NCBI GenBank assembly: GCA_041393015.1
Contig: JAWKKV010000010.1
Location: 94,192-158,191 of the forward strand
Reading direction: 5' to 3'
Length of the DNA: 64,000 nucleotides
Source: JAGQYH01 sp041393015
Lineage (GTDB): Bacteria > Bacteroidota > Bacteroidia > Chitinophagales > JADIYW01
How positions within the stretch are numbered: the stretch's first letter is position 1; every line of letters starts with the position of its first letter. This document shows positions 49,018 to 58,234 of the stretch, one piece after another. Below the pieces are notes generated by a model. The model was given only the letters and a program-made list of their open reading frames with translations. It did not search any database and was not told the DNA's origin. The position numbers and the translations under genes are program-made.

Positions 49018-49678
49018 ATCTTTATTAGTCCAGTTAAATGATAAGTTAAAACTTACTACATGCACTAAAGCGTTGGCAACAAGTGCTTTTTTCTCCCGAG
49101 CAAAGCGAAGGATCAATCAAGAAAAAATGAAAGAATTTCATACAACAAAATAATTCCAATCATCCATTTCCCCAATCGCTCGCGTCCCGCGAGTGTTCCT
49201 ACTCCTTCACATCCTGCGAAAACAACTTACCCTACCAATTCTAAAAATCCCATAATAAAGGTTAAAGCCAATAGCCTATGTTAGACGCTTTAACTAGAGC
49301 TATCTCAGACAGACACAGATTGCACTAATGCTCACAGATATCATTAATCATTTGATCTGCAAATCTTTAAGTTCTGCAATTGCACAGATTAGTTTGCCGC
49401 TTTAGCGGCAAAATCCATGTAATCTTTTTCAAAACAATTTAAACACCAATATTTATAACTTTAATAGTTCTAACTCATAAGTAGCAAACCGATTAAACAA
49501 GTTTTACTAATCTCATTAATCTGTGGAATTCGTGTTAAAAAAAGCCTTACAAACATTTTACTTATAGTTAAAATCAATTCAACAAAACAATTCCAATCAC
49601 CCATTCCACAAAAAAAGTTAAAACATTTTGAGTTTAAAATATTTAATCGTAATATTGCAATCATACAATTAATAAGAA
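49018..49678. other. 661-bp spacer without a credible gene
   Basis: It contains no long ORF with coding character. It holds hairpins CTCGCG/CGCGAG (49179-49193) and TTTGCCGC-TTTA-GCGGCAAA (49393-49412), and degenerate words ACACAGATTGCAC, TTGCACAGATTAG and TTAATCTGTGGAATTCGTG (about 49309-49540) of the kind repeated in other spacers. The end may carry arsR control elements; none is clear. Confidence 0.6.
49393..49412. repeat. Perfect 20-base hairpin repeat
   Basis: TTTGCCGC, loop TTTA, GCGGCAAA. A near copy (GCCGCTTAAGCGGT) is at 53879-53892. Confidence 0.75.
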
Positions 49679-50008
49679 ATGGGCATCACCAAATCAGAAA
49701 TATTTACCGAACAGCAAAATGAAATTGCCTTATTGGCCAAAGTACTCGGACATCCGGCAAGAATCGCTATTCTACAACACCTGTTTAAGATAAATACTTG
49801 TGTCTGCGGCGATCTAGTCAACGAGATTGGATTGGCACAACCGACCATTTCCCAGCATTTAAAAGAATTAAAACAGTTAGGATTAATAAAAGGCAATGTG
49901 GAAGGCACTAGCGTTTGCTATTGCATCGACGAGGCCAATTGGACAAAAATGAAAGCAGTGATATTGGAGTTTCTAGATCAAGATGTTACTAAAGCCAGCT
50001 GCTGTTAA
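49679..50008 (+). CDS. arsR: ArsR-family arsenic-responsive repressor
   Basis: 109 residues, the usual size. A winged helix with LGHPARIAIL (23-32) and QPTISQHLKELKQLGLI (about 55-71) is present. Cys pair C41/C43 in NTCVCGDLV matches the metalloid-binding position at the start of the DNA-binding region in typical ArsR proteins, and a further CC ends the protein. It is 40 bp upstream of the arsM-like gene and probably represses it until As(III) binds. Confidence 0.9.
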   Translation: MGITKSEIFTEQQNEIALLAKVLGHPARIAILQHLFKINTCVCGDLVNEIGLAQPTISQHLKELKQLGLIKGNVEGTSVCYCIDEANWTKMKAVILEFLDQDVTKASCC

Positions 50009-50048
50009 AGCATAAAAGACAAATCTCTTCATCACAAAAAATAAGAAA

Positions 50049-50936
50049 ATGAAAAAAGAACAAGAATTAAAAAGCATCGTAAAAGAACGCTACGCAAAAA
50101 TTGCAGAACAAGGAAAAGCCGAAAATGCATCCTCTTGCTGTGGCGCCACCACGCCATCCAATAAAGTTTATAATATTATGATGGACGATTATACCGACAC
50201 AGGAGGATATGTAGAAGACGCCGATTTAGGTTTGGGCTGCGGATTACCCACTCAATTTGCCAAAATCAAAAAAGGCGATACCGTTATTGACTTAGGTTCC
50301 GGTGCGGGAAATGATTGCTTTGTCGCTCGACATGAAACAGGCAGTGAAGGCAAAGTAATTGGTATTGACTTCACGCCGATTATGATCGAGAAAGCCCGTA
50401 TCAATGCAGAAAAATCAGGCTACAATAATGTGGAATTTAGAGAAGGCGATATTGAAGCTATGCCGGTGAGCAATGACGTGGCTGATGTAGTCGTCAGCAA
50501 TTGCGTGTTGAACCTCGTTCCGAATAAGAAAAAAGTGATTGCAGAAATTGCCAGAGTATTGAAACCGGGCGGTCATTTTAGTATATCCGATATTGTTTTA
50601 GTAGGCGAATTGCCTGAAGCTTTGCGCGAAGACGCTGAAATGTACGCCGGCTGCGTGGCAGGTGCCATTCAAAAAGCAGACTATCTACAAATGATCAAAG
50701 ACCAAGGTTTTCAAAATATTCAGATCCAAAAAGAAAAACCGATTATTATTCCGGATGATATTTTGAGTAAATATTTGTCAGAAGAAGCAATCAAAGACTT
50801 CAATAAAGGAGCAACAGGCATTTTTAGCATTACCGTTTATGCCGAAAAAGCAGGTCAGAAAGTAGATAAACCGAAAATAAAAATAGCTAATATTCAAGCG
50901 GCACCTTCTTGCTCTCCGAATAGCGGATGTTGCTAA
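50049..50936 (+). CDS. arsM: Arsenite S-adenosylmethionine methyltransferase ArsM
   Basis: 295 residues. SAM-binding motif DLGSGAGND (81-89). Arsenic-binding Cys are visible at C64 (GLGCG), C152 (VSNCVLN) and C202 (YAGCVAG); the 50-residue spacing of the last two equals that of algal ArsM. An extra SSCCG pair (C30, C31) and a Cys-rich tail (CSPNSGCC) may bind metalloid. It converts As(III) to methylated and dimethylated species, the substrates for the ArsS cluster at 41892-43913. Followed by a terminator. Confidence 0.94.
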   Translation: MKKEQELKSIVKERYAKIAEQGKAENASSCCGATTPSNKVYNIMMDDYTDTGGYVEDADLGLGCGLPTQFAKIKKGDTVIDLGSGAGNDCFVARHETGSEGKVIGIDFTPIMIEKARINAEKSGYNNVEFREGDIEAMPVSNDVADVVVSNCVLNLVPNKKKVIAEIARVLKPGGHFSISDIVLVGELPEALREDAEMYAGCVAGAIQKADYLQMIKDQGFQNIQIQKEKPIIIPDDILSKYLSEEAIKDFNKGATGIFSITVYAEKAGQKVDKPKIKIANIQAAPSCSPNSGCC

Positions 50937-50967
50937 GTCACAACAGTAACCAATAATGATAATTTTC

Positions 50968-51005
50968 AAATCCTCAGAGGCTTCTTTTCATACTTCTGAG
51001 GATTT
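50968..51005. terminator. Bidirectional hairpin between arsM and a convergent gene
   Basis: Stem AAATCCTCAGA / TCTGAGGATTT (50968-50978 and 50995-51005) with a 16-nt loop. It sits between the arsM stop (50936) and the minus-strand stop (51018), so it probably ends both transcripts. Confidence 0.7.
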
Positions 51006-51017
51006 GTTAGATTAGCC

Positions 51018-51536
51018 CTACTCCACCAACTCAAAACTAAGTAACATCTGCTCTGCAATATTTCGATACGCCTCCACTTGATCTTGTTCTGCTGTAAAAG
51101 TCAATATATAAATAACGTCTCCTTTGAAAGCCATTAGTTGGTTAAAATAAAGATTAAATGACCCTTGTCTACCGTTGTATTCTATCTGGTAGAATGCCTT
51201 TCCATCTTGCTCTATGTAAGTAGTGCCAATATATTCATAGTCGGTAATATACTTCGGCAACAATTCTCTTTGACTTTCACCATAATCCATTAAAGCAATG
51301 GTATCGCTCATCAAATCACTCAACATCAAATTCACATTTTCACTAAAAAGATCATCGTCGTGGTTGGGTGCATCATAAATAAACAGCTCCGTACCCATGG
51401 TGCCGGATTGATCCACCGTCCAAGTTGATGGATACCTAATGGTAAAATCTTCTGTGGTTAAGGTATCCCAAGCGGCATCTTGCGCGAAACCAAGAGAAGC
51501 CATCAAAAAAGCAAGTAAAAATGGAAATAATCTCAT
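51018..51536 (-). CDS. Secreted PsbP/DUF1795-like protein
   Basis: 172 residues with a signal peptide (about 1-18, MRLFPFLLAFLMASLGFAQ). The mature part follows the PsbP-like pattern: FTIRYPSTWTVDQ early, and QIEYNGRQGSFNLYFNQLMAFKGDVIYILTFTAE near the end. Bacterial members are lipoproteins or periplasmic proteins of unknown role. Single gene on the minus strand. Confidence 0.72.
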   Translation of the reverse strand: MRLFPFLLAFLMASLGFAQDAAWDTLTTEDFTIRYPSTWTVDQSGTMGTELFIYDAPNHDDDLFSENVNLMLSDLMSDTIALMDYGESQRELLPKYITDYEYIGTTYIEQDGKAFYQIEYNGRQGSFNLYFNQLMAFKGDVIYILTFTAEQDQVEAYRNIAEQMLLSFELVE

Positions 51537-51670
51537 CTATCTTTAATTTTAATCAAAAATACATTCTCTGCCAATAACATGCCAATTGTAAAAAGTATTA
51601 AACAAATAATGGATTTCCAATTGATTTCTAGCCTGCCACTAAATTATTATAGAATCCCTAGGTTTCACTT

Positions 51671-51678
51671 TATATTTG
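51671..51678 (+). promoter_or_regulatory. Bacteroidota -7 element for the DUF808 gene
   Basis: TATATTTG matches TAnnTTTG and lies 51 bp before the ATG at 51730. Confidence 0.55.
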
Positions 51679-51729
51679 CGCCTTGAAAGTAAAACTACTT
51701 TCGACTCAAACTAAAATTAAAACAAATTT

Positions 51730-52608
51730 ATGCCATCAGGTTTTTTTGCATTATTGGATGATATCGCTACGTTGATGGACGATGTGGCCGTCATGAGCAA
51801 GGTCGCCGCTAAAAAAACCGCCGGGATCTTAGGGGATGATTTAGCCGTAAATGCTGAAAAAGCATCCGGTTTTATGTCATCAAGAGAATTACCTGTTTTA
51901 TGGGCGATCTCCAAAGGGTCGTTTTTAAATAAATTAATCATCCTTCCTCTCGCTTTTCTATTAAGTGCTTTCTTGCCAATTGGTGTCACCATTGCTTTAT
52001 TGATTGGAGGAGTTTATCTAGCTTATGAAGGTGCCGAAAAAATATATGAATTTTTCGTTCCACATCAACAATCTAAGATTGAACTTAAAAAGGAAGCTAC
52101 AACCAAAAGCGAAATTTTAGCCATTGAGAAAGATCGTGTAAAATCAGCCATTGTCACCGACTTTATTTTGTCGGTAGAAATTATCATCATCGCCTTAGGA
52201 ACGGTGGTAGGACAACCTATTGTAAAACAAATTTTGGTCGTTACACTCATCGCCATTATTGCCACTGTTGGAGTGTATGGTATTGTCGCATTGATCGTCA
52301 GAATGGATGAGGCGGGATTTTACCTTATAAAAAATAGTAAAAAGGAAAAAAGCTTTTCAAAAACCATTGGTAAAATATTGGTGGCAGCGCTACCAAAAGT
52401 GATCAAAAGTTTAGGTGTTATTGGCACCATTGCCTTATTGTTAGTGTCCGGTGGCATCTTTGTCCATAAAATCGACTTCTTTCATCATCTATTTCCCGGC
52501 TTGCCATCTATGTTGCGTGATTTTTTAGTGGGTCTTGCTGTAGGTTTAGCTAGTTTAATTGTTTTCAAATTAGTGTTAAAGGTTTGGAAGGCGATTAAGG
52601 GGAAATGA
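51730..52608 (+). CDS. DUF808 (YedI-like) inner membrane protein
   Basis: 292 residues. It starts MPSGFFALLDDIATLMDDVAVMSKVAAKKTAGILGDDLAVNA, the hallmark of the DUF808 family, then has about six hydrophobic segments. No biochemical function is established. Monocistronic, with its own promoter element, in a region rich in spacer repeats. Confidence 0.9.
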   Translation: MPSGFFALLDDIATLMDDVAVMSKVAAKKTAGILGDDLAVNAEKASGFMSSRELPVLWAISKGSFLNKLIILPLAFLLSAFLPIGVTIALLIGGVYLAYEGAEKIYEFFVPHQQSKIELKKEATTKSEILAIEKDRVKSAIVTDFILSVEIIIIALGTVVGQPIVKQILVVTLIAIIATVGVYGIVALIVRMDEAGFYLIKNSKKEKSFSKTIGKILVAALPKVIKSLGVIGTIALLLVSGGIFVHKIDFFHHLFPGLPSMLRDFLVGLAVGLASLIVFKLVLKVWKAIKGK

Positions 52609-52936
52609 GGTTATTGATTTTCTAAGGAAATTATTATCCCTTCTCAACGATAAAAAATATTCGCGTAAATCAATCTATGGCTTGCCATATCTGCTTTTAT
52701 ATTTTAATCTATAAAATAAATAAGAACGCTGATTTTGTTCATATATGCTTATCTAGATAAAATTTGACTTTCCCTTTGCAGATTACCAACGATAACGCGG
52801 TTTTTCGCTGATTTTAAAATAAACAGAATAATTGCTAAAATCTGCGAATGTTAGCGTTATCAGTTTTTTATCAGCGTTCAAAAAACTAACTAATAAAAAC
52901 AAAACTGATTTCTGATCACTCATTACTCATCACTAA
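52609..52936. other. 328-bp spacer with a 71-bp imperfect palindrome
   Basis: No gene. Outer arms GATAACGC (52791-52798) and GCGTTATC (52854-52861) and inner arms TTCGCTGATTTTA / TAAAATCTGCGAA (one mismatch) make an almost continuous 71-bp inverted repeat. The words CGCTGATTTT and TCTGCGAA belong to the spacer-repeat family seen elsewhere. Confidence 0.7.
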
Positions 52937-53644
52937 TTACAACTCATCCGTATAAGCCAGCGTCGCTAAACTTATCGTCACCCCTTCAATCATCATCAAT
53001 TTTCTGGCACAAGCTTCTAAGGTAGCACCGGTGGTCATGACATCATCGACCAACAAAATATGTTTGCCTTTGAGCATATTTTCATTTTTGATGTCAAAAG
53101 CTGCTTCCACATTTTCCCAACGCTCTACCCTACTTTTATTCGTTTGTGTTGCTGTAAACTGACTTCTTACCAGCACATTGGTTAAAAGCGGTTTTGTCAT
53201 TTCATGGCTCAAGCCTTTTCCTAATCGCTCACTTTGATTAAAGCCTCTTTTCTTAAATTTTTTATCGTGTAATGGCACAGGAATAATGACATCAACCTTT
53301 CTATATCTATCAAATTGCAATAAATGCTGCCCAAACAATTCGCCTAAATAAACACCTACATCTCGTTTCCCTTTGTATTTTAAATCGTGTAACAAATTTT
53401 GAATGACACCTCCTTTGGTAAAATAGTAGAAAGAAGTGGCTTCTTCCATTGGGATTCTCGCCACCATATTGTTATAAATTCTATTCTCCTTTTTAGATGA
53501 ATAATCAGTTGGTTCCAGTAATTGTCGGCAAGACAGACAAATGAATTTTTCTCCGGTAACCAAATCTCCTCCACAGCCGTGGCAAATTCTTGGATAGAAT
53601 AGATAAACAAATGAGGTAATAAAACTTTTAATCTGCTTAATCAT
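52937..53644 (-). CDS. comF: ComF-family phosphoribosyltransferase-like protein
   Basis: 235 residues. An N-terminal Cys4 zinc motif (CHGCGGDLVTGEKFICLSC, about 20-38) and the C-terminal PRPP-binding loop HILLVDDVMTTGATLEAC (about 193-210) are those of ComFC. In other bacteria ComFC supports DNA uptake. No other competence gene is adjacent. ATG at 53644. Confidence 0.93.
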   Translation of the reverse strand: MIKQIKSFITSFVYLFYPRICHGCGGDLVTGEKFICLSCRQLLEPTDYSSKKENRIYNNMVARIPMEEATSFYYFTKGGVIQNLLHDLKYKGKRDVGVYLGELFGQHLLQFDRYRKVDVIIPVPLHDKKFKKRGFNQSERLGKGLSHEMTKPLLTNVLVRSQFTATQTNKSRVERWENVEAAFDIKNENMLKGKHILLVDDVMTTGATLEACARKLMMIEGVTISLATLAYTDEL

Positions 53645-53738
53645 ATTAATAAGAGTCCGATCTTATCATTTTTCCATAAAATTTGTAAAAAAAGAACCTC
53701 AATTTTAGGTAAACATAGAGTCCCTCTAAATATTTTTG

Positions 53739-53778
53739 ACCTGCAGGCCGAGCAGGCGGACACGAATTCCACGAATTT
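53739..53778 (+). repeat. 40-bp hairpin-plus-ACGAATTT element, copy 1
   Basis: Matches the complement of 61798-61837 at 34 of 40 positions. It starts with the hairpin CCTGC-AGGCCGA-GCAGG and ends CGAATTT. Confidence 0.8.
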
Positions 53779-53878
53779 CGCTGATAAATATTGGAGAAAA
53801 ATTTGAAGAAATTCTGCACTAAGTTTTAGTGATAAAAAAAACAATCCCTCGATTTTTATTAAAATTAATTGGATTTTT

Positions 53879-53892
53879 GCCGCTTAAGCGGT
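53879..53892. repeat. GCCGCTTAAGCGGT hairpin repeat
   Basis: CCGCTTAAGCGG is a perfect palindrome; near copy of the 49393-49412 hairpin. Confidence 0.7.
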
Positions 53893-54016
53893 AAGTTAAT
53901 TCGTGGCATTACAAGAACAAGAAAAATTAGCAGTTCAAATCATCAATGACATAAGCGAAATTGGTGAAATTCGTGTCTCCCTATCTAATTTTGAAACGAC
54001 GACTTCTATTTAGTTA

Positions 54017-55372
54017 TCACATATTCTTCATCTGATATACCAGATCGCCAATATTATGAACGTGCTTCACGCCTTCCCATTTGGAAGAAACATTTTTTGA
54101 GCAATAGATTTTTTCAAAGCCCAATTTTTGCACTTCATTGATGCGCAAATCAATACTATTCACCGGTCTGATTTCTCCGGTGAGACTTACTTCTCCACAG
54201 AACGCCACTTTTAAAGGCAAAGGGTAACTATTAAAACTGGAGATCAAAGCGGCTAAAACAGCTAAATCAGTGGCGGTGTCTTTTAATTTTAATCCTCCTG
54301 CCACGTTCAAGAAAATATCCTTATCTCCTATTTGAAAGCCACACCGTTTTTCCAATACCGCCAACAACATATTTAAACGCTTGGCATCAAATCCGGTTGC
54401 CGATCGTTGTGGATTACCATACACCGAAGAAGTGACCAAGGCTTGAATTTCAATGATGAAGGCTCTTGCACCTTCTACCATGCTGGCAATGGCTACACCG
54501 GCTACGGGCTCATCTCGTTTGGTAAACAAAATCTCTGAAGGATTTTCCACTTCTGTCAAACCATTGGGATTCATTTCGTAAATCCCTAATTCTGCTATCG
54601 AACCAAATCTATTTTTAATACTTCGTATAATTCTGTTATCGTAATTGCTATCGCCCTCAAATTGCAACACCACATCAACAATATGTTCCAATAATTTCGG
54701 TCCGGCTATCACGCCTTCTTTAGTAATATGACCAATAATAAACACCGGAATATTACTCTGCTTCGCAAACTGCTGCAACAAATGCGTGCACTCTCGAATT
54801 TGAGTGATGGTGCCCGGAGCAGAATCAATCAAGGCTGTTCTTATGGTTTGTATGGAATCAACAATTAAAAAATTGGCCGAGACCTTTTTCGTTTGCGCTA
54901 AAATATCTTCCACCTTAGTACCGGAATAAAGCAATACTTCATGGTTCTCTTGTCCAATTCTATCCGCTCGCATTTTAATTTGCTCTCCGCTTTCCTCACC
55001 TGATACATATAAAAAGCGCATGCCTTTCGTCTTCAATGCCATTTGAAGGAGCAAAGTAGATTTTCCAATGCCAGGTTCTCCGCCTACTAAAACCAACGAT
55101 CCGGGCACAATTCCGCCACCTAGCACTCTATTTAATTCTTTATCGCTGGAAATGAGTCGCTTAATTTTGCCGACTTCTACATCACTCACATAAACCGGTG
55201 CTTCCAATCTTGGATCTTTCTCCAAAACAGTATTCACTAATGATGGCTTTTCATTGCTGATAATCTCCTCTTCAATGGTATTCCATTCTCCGCATGTGGT
55301 ACATTTACCCATCCATTTTGAGGTTTGGGCGCCACAACTTTGACAAACGTATGTTGATTTTACTTTAGACAA
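54017..55372 (-). CDS. radA: DNA repair protein RadA
   Basis: 451 residues. TTG start (MSKVKSTYVCQSCG). An N-terminal Cys4 zinc finger (CQSCGAQTSKWMGKCTTC) is followed by a RecA-like ATPase with Walker A GGEPGIGKST (about 93), the RadA-specific KNRFGS motif (about 255) and a C-terminal Lon-protease-like domain (about 290-451). RadA promotes branch migration during recombination. Divergent from tatC. Confidence 0.95.
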   Translation of the reverse strand: MSKVKSTYVCQSCGAQTSKWMGKCTTCGEWNTIEEEIISNEKPSLVNTVLEKDPRLEAPVYVSDVEVGKIKRLISSDKELNRVLGGGIVPGSLVLVGGEPGIGKSTLLLQMALKTKGMRFLYVSGEESGEQIKMRADRIGQENHEVLLYSGTKVEDILAQTKKVSANFLIVDSIQTIRTALIDSAPGTITQIRECTHLLQQFAKQSNIPVFIIGHITKEGVIAGPKLLEHIVDVVLQFEGDSNYDNRIIRSIKNRFGSIAELGIYEMNPNGLTEVENPSEILFTKRDEPVAGVAIASMVEGARAFIIEIQALVTSSVYGNPQRSATGFDAKRLNMLLAVLEKRCGFQIGDKDIFLNVAGGLKLKDTATDLAVLAALISSFNSYPLPLKVAFCGEVSLTGEIRPVNSIDLRINEVQKLGFEKIYCSKNVSSKWEGVKHVHNIGDLVYQMKNM

Positions 55373-55427
55373 ATGATAGTTATTGAATAATTAAAAGTGC
55401 AAATTACAATCAATGGACTTCTATTAC

Positions 55428-55435
55428 TAATTTCG
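55428..55435 (+). promoter_or_regulatory. Bacteroidota -7-like element for tatC
   Basis: TAATTTCG (TAnnTTtG variant) lies 19 bp before the tatC ATG. Confidence 0.4.
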
Positions 55436-55454
55436 CACTGAATTCTTAGAAAAA

Positions 55455-56309
55455 ATGCCACCATTAGATCAACATTTTGAAGACGATAAACCAAAAAGGG
55501 AAAAAGAAATGTCCTTTATTGAGCATCTTGAAGAATTGAGATGGCACATCTTTAGATCGGTTACCGCTATTTTTATCATTGCTGTAGCTGTTTTTATCTT
55601 AAAAGGATTTGTGTTTGATTATTTAATTTTTGGACCTTCTCGTCCAGATTTCCCTACCTATAAGCTATTATGTGACATTTCTGCTAAAATAGGTTTTGGG
55701 AAGGCATTCTGCTTTGAAAAATTTAATTTCATCATTATCAATATTGAAGTAGCAGGACAGTTTTTGGTTCATTTAAAAGTCTCCTTTATTTTAGGAATAA
55801 TAGTAGCATTTCCTTACGTTTTTTGGGAATTTTGGCGATTTATCAGTCCTGCATTATATGACAACGAAGCCAAAACCACGAAAGGAGTGGTATTCTTTTC
55901 TTCTTTACTTTTTATGATTGGAATACTTTTTGGCTATTATGTTTTAACGCCTTTCAGTATCAACTTCTTTAGTAATTACGGTGTGTCTGATATGGTGGCT
56001 AATCAATGGAAATTAACCAATTACGTTTCCACTGTTACCATGATTGTTTTAGCCAGTGGTATTTTGTTTGAATTACCAATGGTGGTGTATTTCCTTTCCA
56101 AAGTAGGCTTGTTAACGCCATCAATTATGAGAACGCATCGTAAACACGCTCTTGTTGTTAATCTAATTATTGCCGCCATTATAACACCTGCCGATGTGGG
56201 CACACAGATATTGGTATCTATACCGGTTATCTTTTTATATGAAATGAGTATTGGTGTAAGTGCACGCGTGCATAAAAATCGAATGAAAAAATTGGCTTCT
56301 GAACAATAA
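55455..56309 (+). CDS. tatC: Sec-independent protein translocase subunit TatC
   Basis: 284 residues. Six membrane segments and the conserved N-terminal MSFIEHLEELRWHIFRS, plus PYVFWEFWRFISPALY (about 115-130), where the Tat signal is recognised. It contains a loop of about 20 residues (CDISAKIGFGKAFCFEKF) larger than in E. coli, as in other Bacteroidota. No tatA is adjacent. Confidence 0.95.
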   Translation: MPPLDQHFEDDKPKREKEMSFIEHLEELRWHIFRSVTAIFIIAVAVFILKGFVFDYLIFGPSRPDFPTYKLLCDISAKIGFGKAFCFEKFNFIIINIEVAGQFLVHLKVSFILGIIVAFPYVFWEFWRFISPALYDNEAKTTKGVVFFSSLLFMIGILFGYYVLTPFSINFFSNYGVSDMVANQWKLTNYVSTVTMIVLASGILFELPMVVYFLSKVGLLTPSIMRTHRKHALVVNLIIAAIITPADVGTQILVSIPVIFLYEMSIGVSARVHKNRMKKLASEQ

Positions 56310-56350
56310 GAAACTAATTTTGATCATTGCTTAATAAAAAGCTGATAACC

Positions 56351-56791
56351 ATGAAACTTCCTAAAAAAATAGCCATTGGCGCCGATCATGCCGGATTTGA
56401 ATTAAAAGAACAAATCAAGATTTACTTAGAAGGATTAAATATTGAGATCCATGATTATGGCACTCATTCTCACGAAAGTGTTGATTATCCTGATTTTGCG
56501 CACGCTGTAGCGTCGGCTATGGAAAACAATGCTTTTGATTTTGGAATATTAATTTGTGGAACGGCCAATGGGATTGCCATGTCGGCTAACAAACACGATG
56601 GTATTAGAGCAGCTATAGCATGGAATGAAGAAATTGCAAAAATGGCTAGAGCGCATAATAATGCTAATATCATTTGTTTGCCCGCTCGATTTATTGAGGA
56701 AGAAGAAGCCATCAAATGTGTGCATACATTTTTTACTACAGAATTTGAAGGTGGAAGACACAGCAGAAGAGTGGCGAAAATTGTCTGCTAA
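56351..56791 (+). CDS. rpiB: Ribose-5-phosphate isomerase B
   Basis: 146 residues from ATG 56351 (MKLPKKIAIGADHAGFELK); a TTG 24 bp upstream would add eight residues with no family match. Motifs are GADHAGFE (about 9-16), DYPDFA (about 43) and the catalytic ICGTANGIAMSANKHDGIRAA (about 66-86). It interconverts ribose and ribulose 5-phosphate. It follows tatC on the same strand and ends 28 bp before the PLP enzyme gene. Confidence 0.93.
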   Translation: MKLPKKIAIGADHAGFELKEQIKIYLEGLNIEIHDYGTHSHESVDYPDFAHAVASAMENNAFDFGILICGTANGIAMSANKHDGIRAAIAWNEEIAKMARAHNNANIICLPARFIEEEEAIKCVHTFFTTEFEGGRHSRRVAKIVC

Positions 56792-56818
56792 GGCAAATTG
56801 TTTTACTAAAAACTACGA

Positions 56819-58234
56819 ATGGAGTTACTTACTGATCAAAAAATTCAATTAGAACAATACCTTACTTCAGGCTGTGATGAGAGAATTTATTTGAATAAAG
56901 ATGGTCTAACCAAATATTGGATTGATCCATTAGATTACAGAAATATGGTGCATCGTGGGTCTTGTACATGCGGCACGTTAAATCCCGAAACTGAGGCACT
57001 GATGGAACATTTGATTCATCAAGATCTTGACAAAACGGAAAAATACGAAGCACTTTTAGACGAGCAAACGGATACCTTAAAGTCATTGATTAACTATGAA
57101 GGTTTAGATGAATTTGAAGTTTTTTATGCGCCTTCCGGTAGTGATTTAGTTTACTTTCCTATTTCATTCTGCCAAATTCTACATCCTGAAAGACCCATGT
57201 TAAATATTCTTTCTTGCCCTGAAGAATTGGGTTCCGGCACGTTACATGCTGTCAAAGGAGAATATCATGCGAACTTCAATCAGTTTGAAGAACCTATAAA
57301 AAAAGGCGCTAAAGTTCATCCTGATTTCAACATAAAAGTGGTATCGCTTACGGCGAGAAGTGATAATGGAAAAATCATCAACCATGAAGCTTACATCAAA
57401 GAACAGATCAATCAACATCCCGATCATTCTATTATTGTAAGCTTGGTGTATGGCAGTAAATCAGGTATTGAAGATAATTTAGACATCATTAATAAAATTG
57501 ATAGAGAAGATATTATTTGGACCATTGACATGTGTCAATTCCGTCATAGCAGAGAATTCATCCATAATTTATTAAGTAAAAATGGATGTGTGATGATTAC
57601 CGGTTCCAAATTTTATCAAGCGCCGCCTTTTTGTGGCAGTTTGTTAATCAACCAAAAATTGATGGACAAGTTAAAGGCTGGCGATCTCACTCAATTCTCT
57701 AAATTAAAAACTGTCTTATCGGCGTATGACTTCCCTAAATCAATTCGCCATCAAGTAAACATTCCTTTTAAGAAAAATATTGGTTTGCGCTTGAGATGGG
57801 CTTGCTCCCTCGATGAGATCAAGAAATTTAAACAAATTCCGAAAGAACAAGTAAGAGCCAAAATAAAAGCTTGGAATACATTTATCAATAAAAAGATGAA
57901 TGCCTCCGATATTTTCGAGTTGATGCCGGATCAAAGCATGACCAACAACACCATTATTTCATTCAGAGTGAAAAAAAATGGGCAATTCTTAGATCATGAA
58001 ACTTTAAAAGAATTACATCGCTTGGTGGTCTGTGAAGGCGATAAAGAAGGTTTAGGTAATCAAAAGGTTTTTATTGGTCAGCCGGTAGCGTATGGTGAGA
58101 AATCTTTTCTTCGAGTGGCCATTGGATCAATGAATATCAGAGCATTTGTTGAGCATGACGAAACGGAATTTGAAGAAGATAATCGGATCTTATCCATCAT
58201 AAAATTAAAGTTGAATAGTATTGAAGAAAACTAG
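56819..58234 (+). CDS. Fold-type I PLP-dependent enzyme of unknown reaction
   Basis: 471 residues. The fold is of the aminotransferase class V kind: APSGSDLVYFP (about 102) for the phosphate group, an Asp in TIDMCQFRHS (about 238) near the pyridine N, and the likely Schiff-base Lys in ITGSKFYQAPPFCG (about 257). I do not recognise the family. The following gene (58221) overlaps it by 14 bp and encodes a fold-type III PLP decarboxylase, so the two probably make one product. The substrate is not inferable from the sequence. Confidence 0.78.
   Translation: MELLTDQKIQLEQYLTSGCDERIYLNKDGLTKYWIDPLDYRNMVHRGSCTCGTLNPETEALMEHLIHQDLDKTEKYEALLDEQTDTLKSLINYEGLDEFEVFYAPSGSDLVYFPISFCQILHPERPMLNILSCPEELGSGTLHAVKGEYHANFNQFEEPIKKGAKVHPDFNIKVVSLTARSDNGKIINHEAYIKEQINQHPDHSIIVSLVYGSKSGIEDNLDIINKIDREDIIWTIDMCQFRHSREFIHNLLSKNGCVMITGSKFYQAPPFCGSLLINQKLMDKLKAGDLTQFSKLKTVLSAYDFPKSIRHQVNIPFKKNIGLRLRWACSLDEIKKFKQIPKEQVRAKIKAWNTFINKKMNASDIFELMPDQSMTNNTIISFRVKKNGQFLDHETLKELHRLVVCEGDKEGLGNQKVFIGQPVAYGEKSFLRVAIGSMNIRAFVEHDETEFEEDNRILSIIKLKLNSIEEN

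Larger units (their letters stand above)
53645..54016. other. 372-bp spacer with hairpins and degenerate repeats
   Basis: It holds a 40-bp element at 53739-53778 that is inverted at 61798-61837, the hairpin at 53879-53892, and words ACGAATTTCGCTGAT, TTAATTCGTGGCATTAC and GGTGAAATTCGTGTCTC. A 67-codon minus-strand frame here has the look of repeat sequence, not of a gene. Confidence 0.65.

Noticed and set aside
53641..53844. 67-codon minus-strand frame before comF
   Set aside because: It runs through the hairpin and ACGAATTT repeats and has no protein-like pattern; the real comF start is the ATG at 53644.
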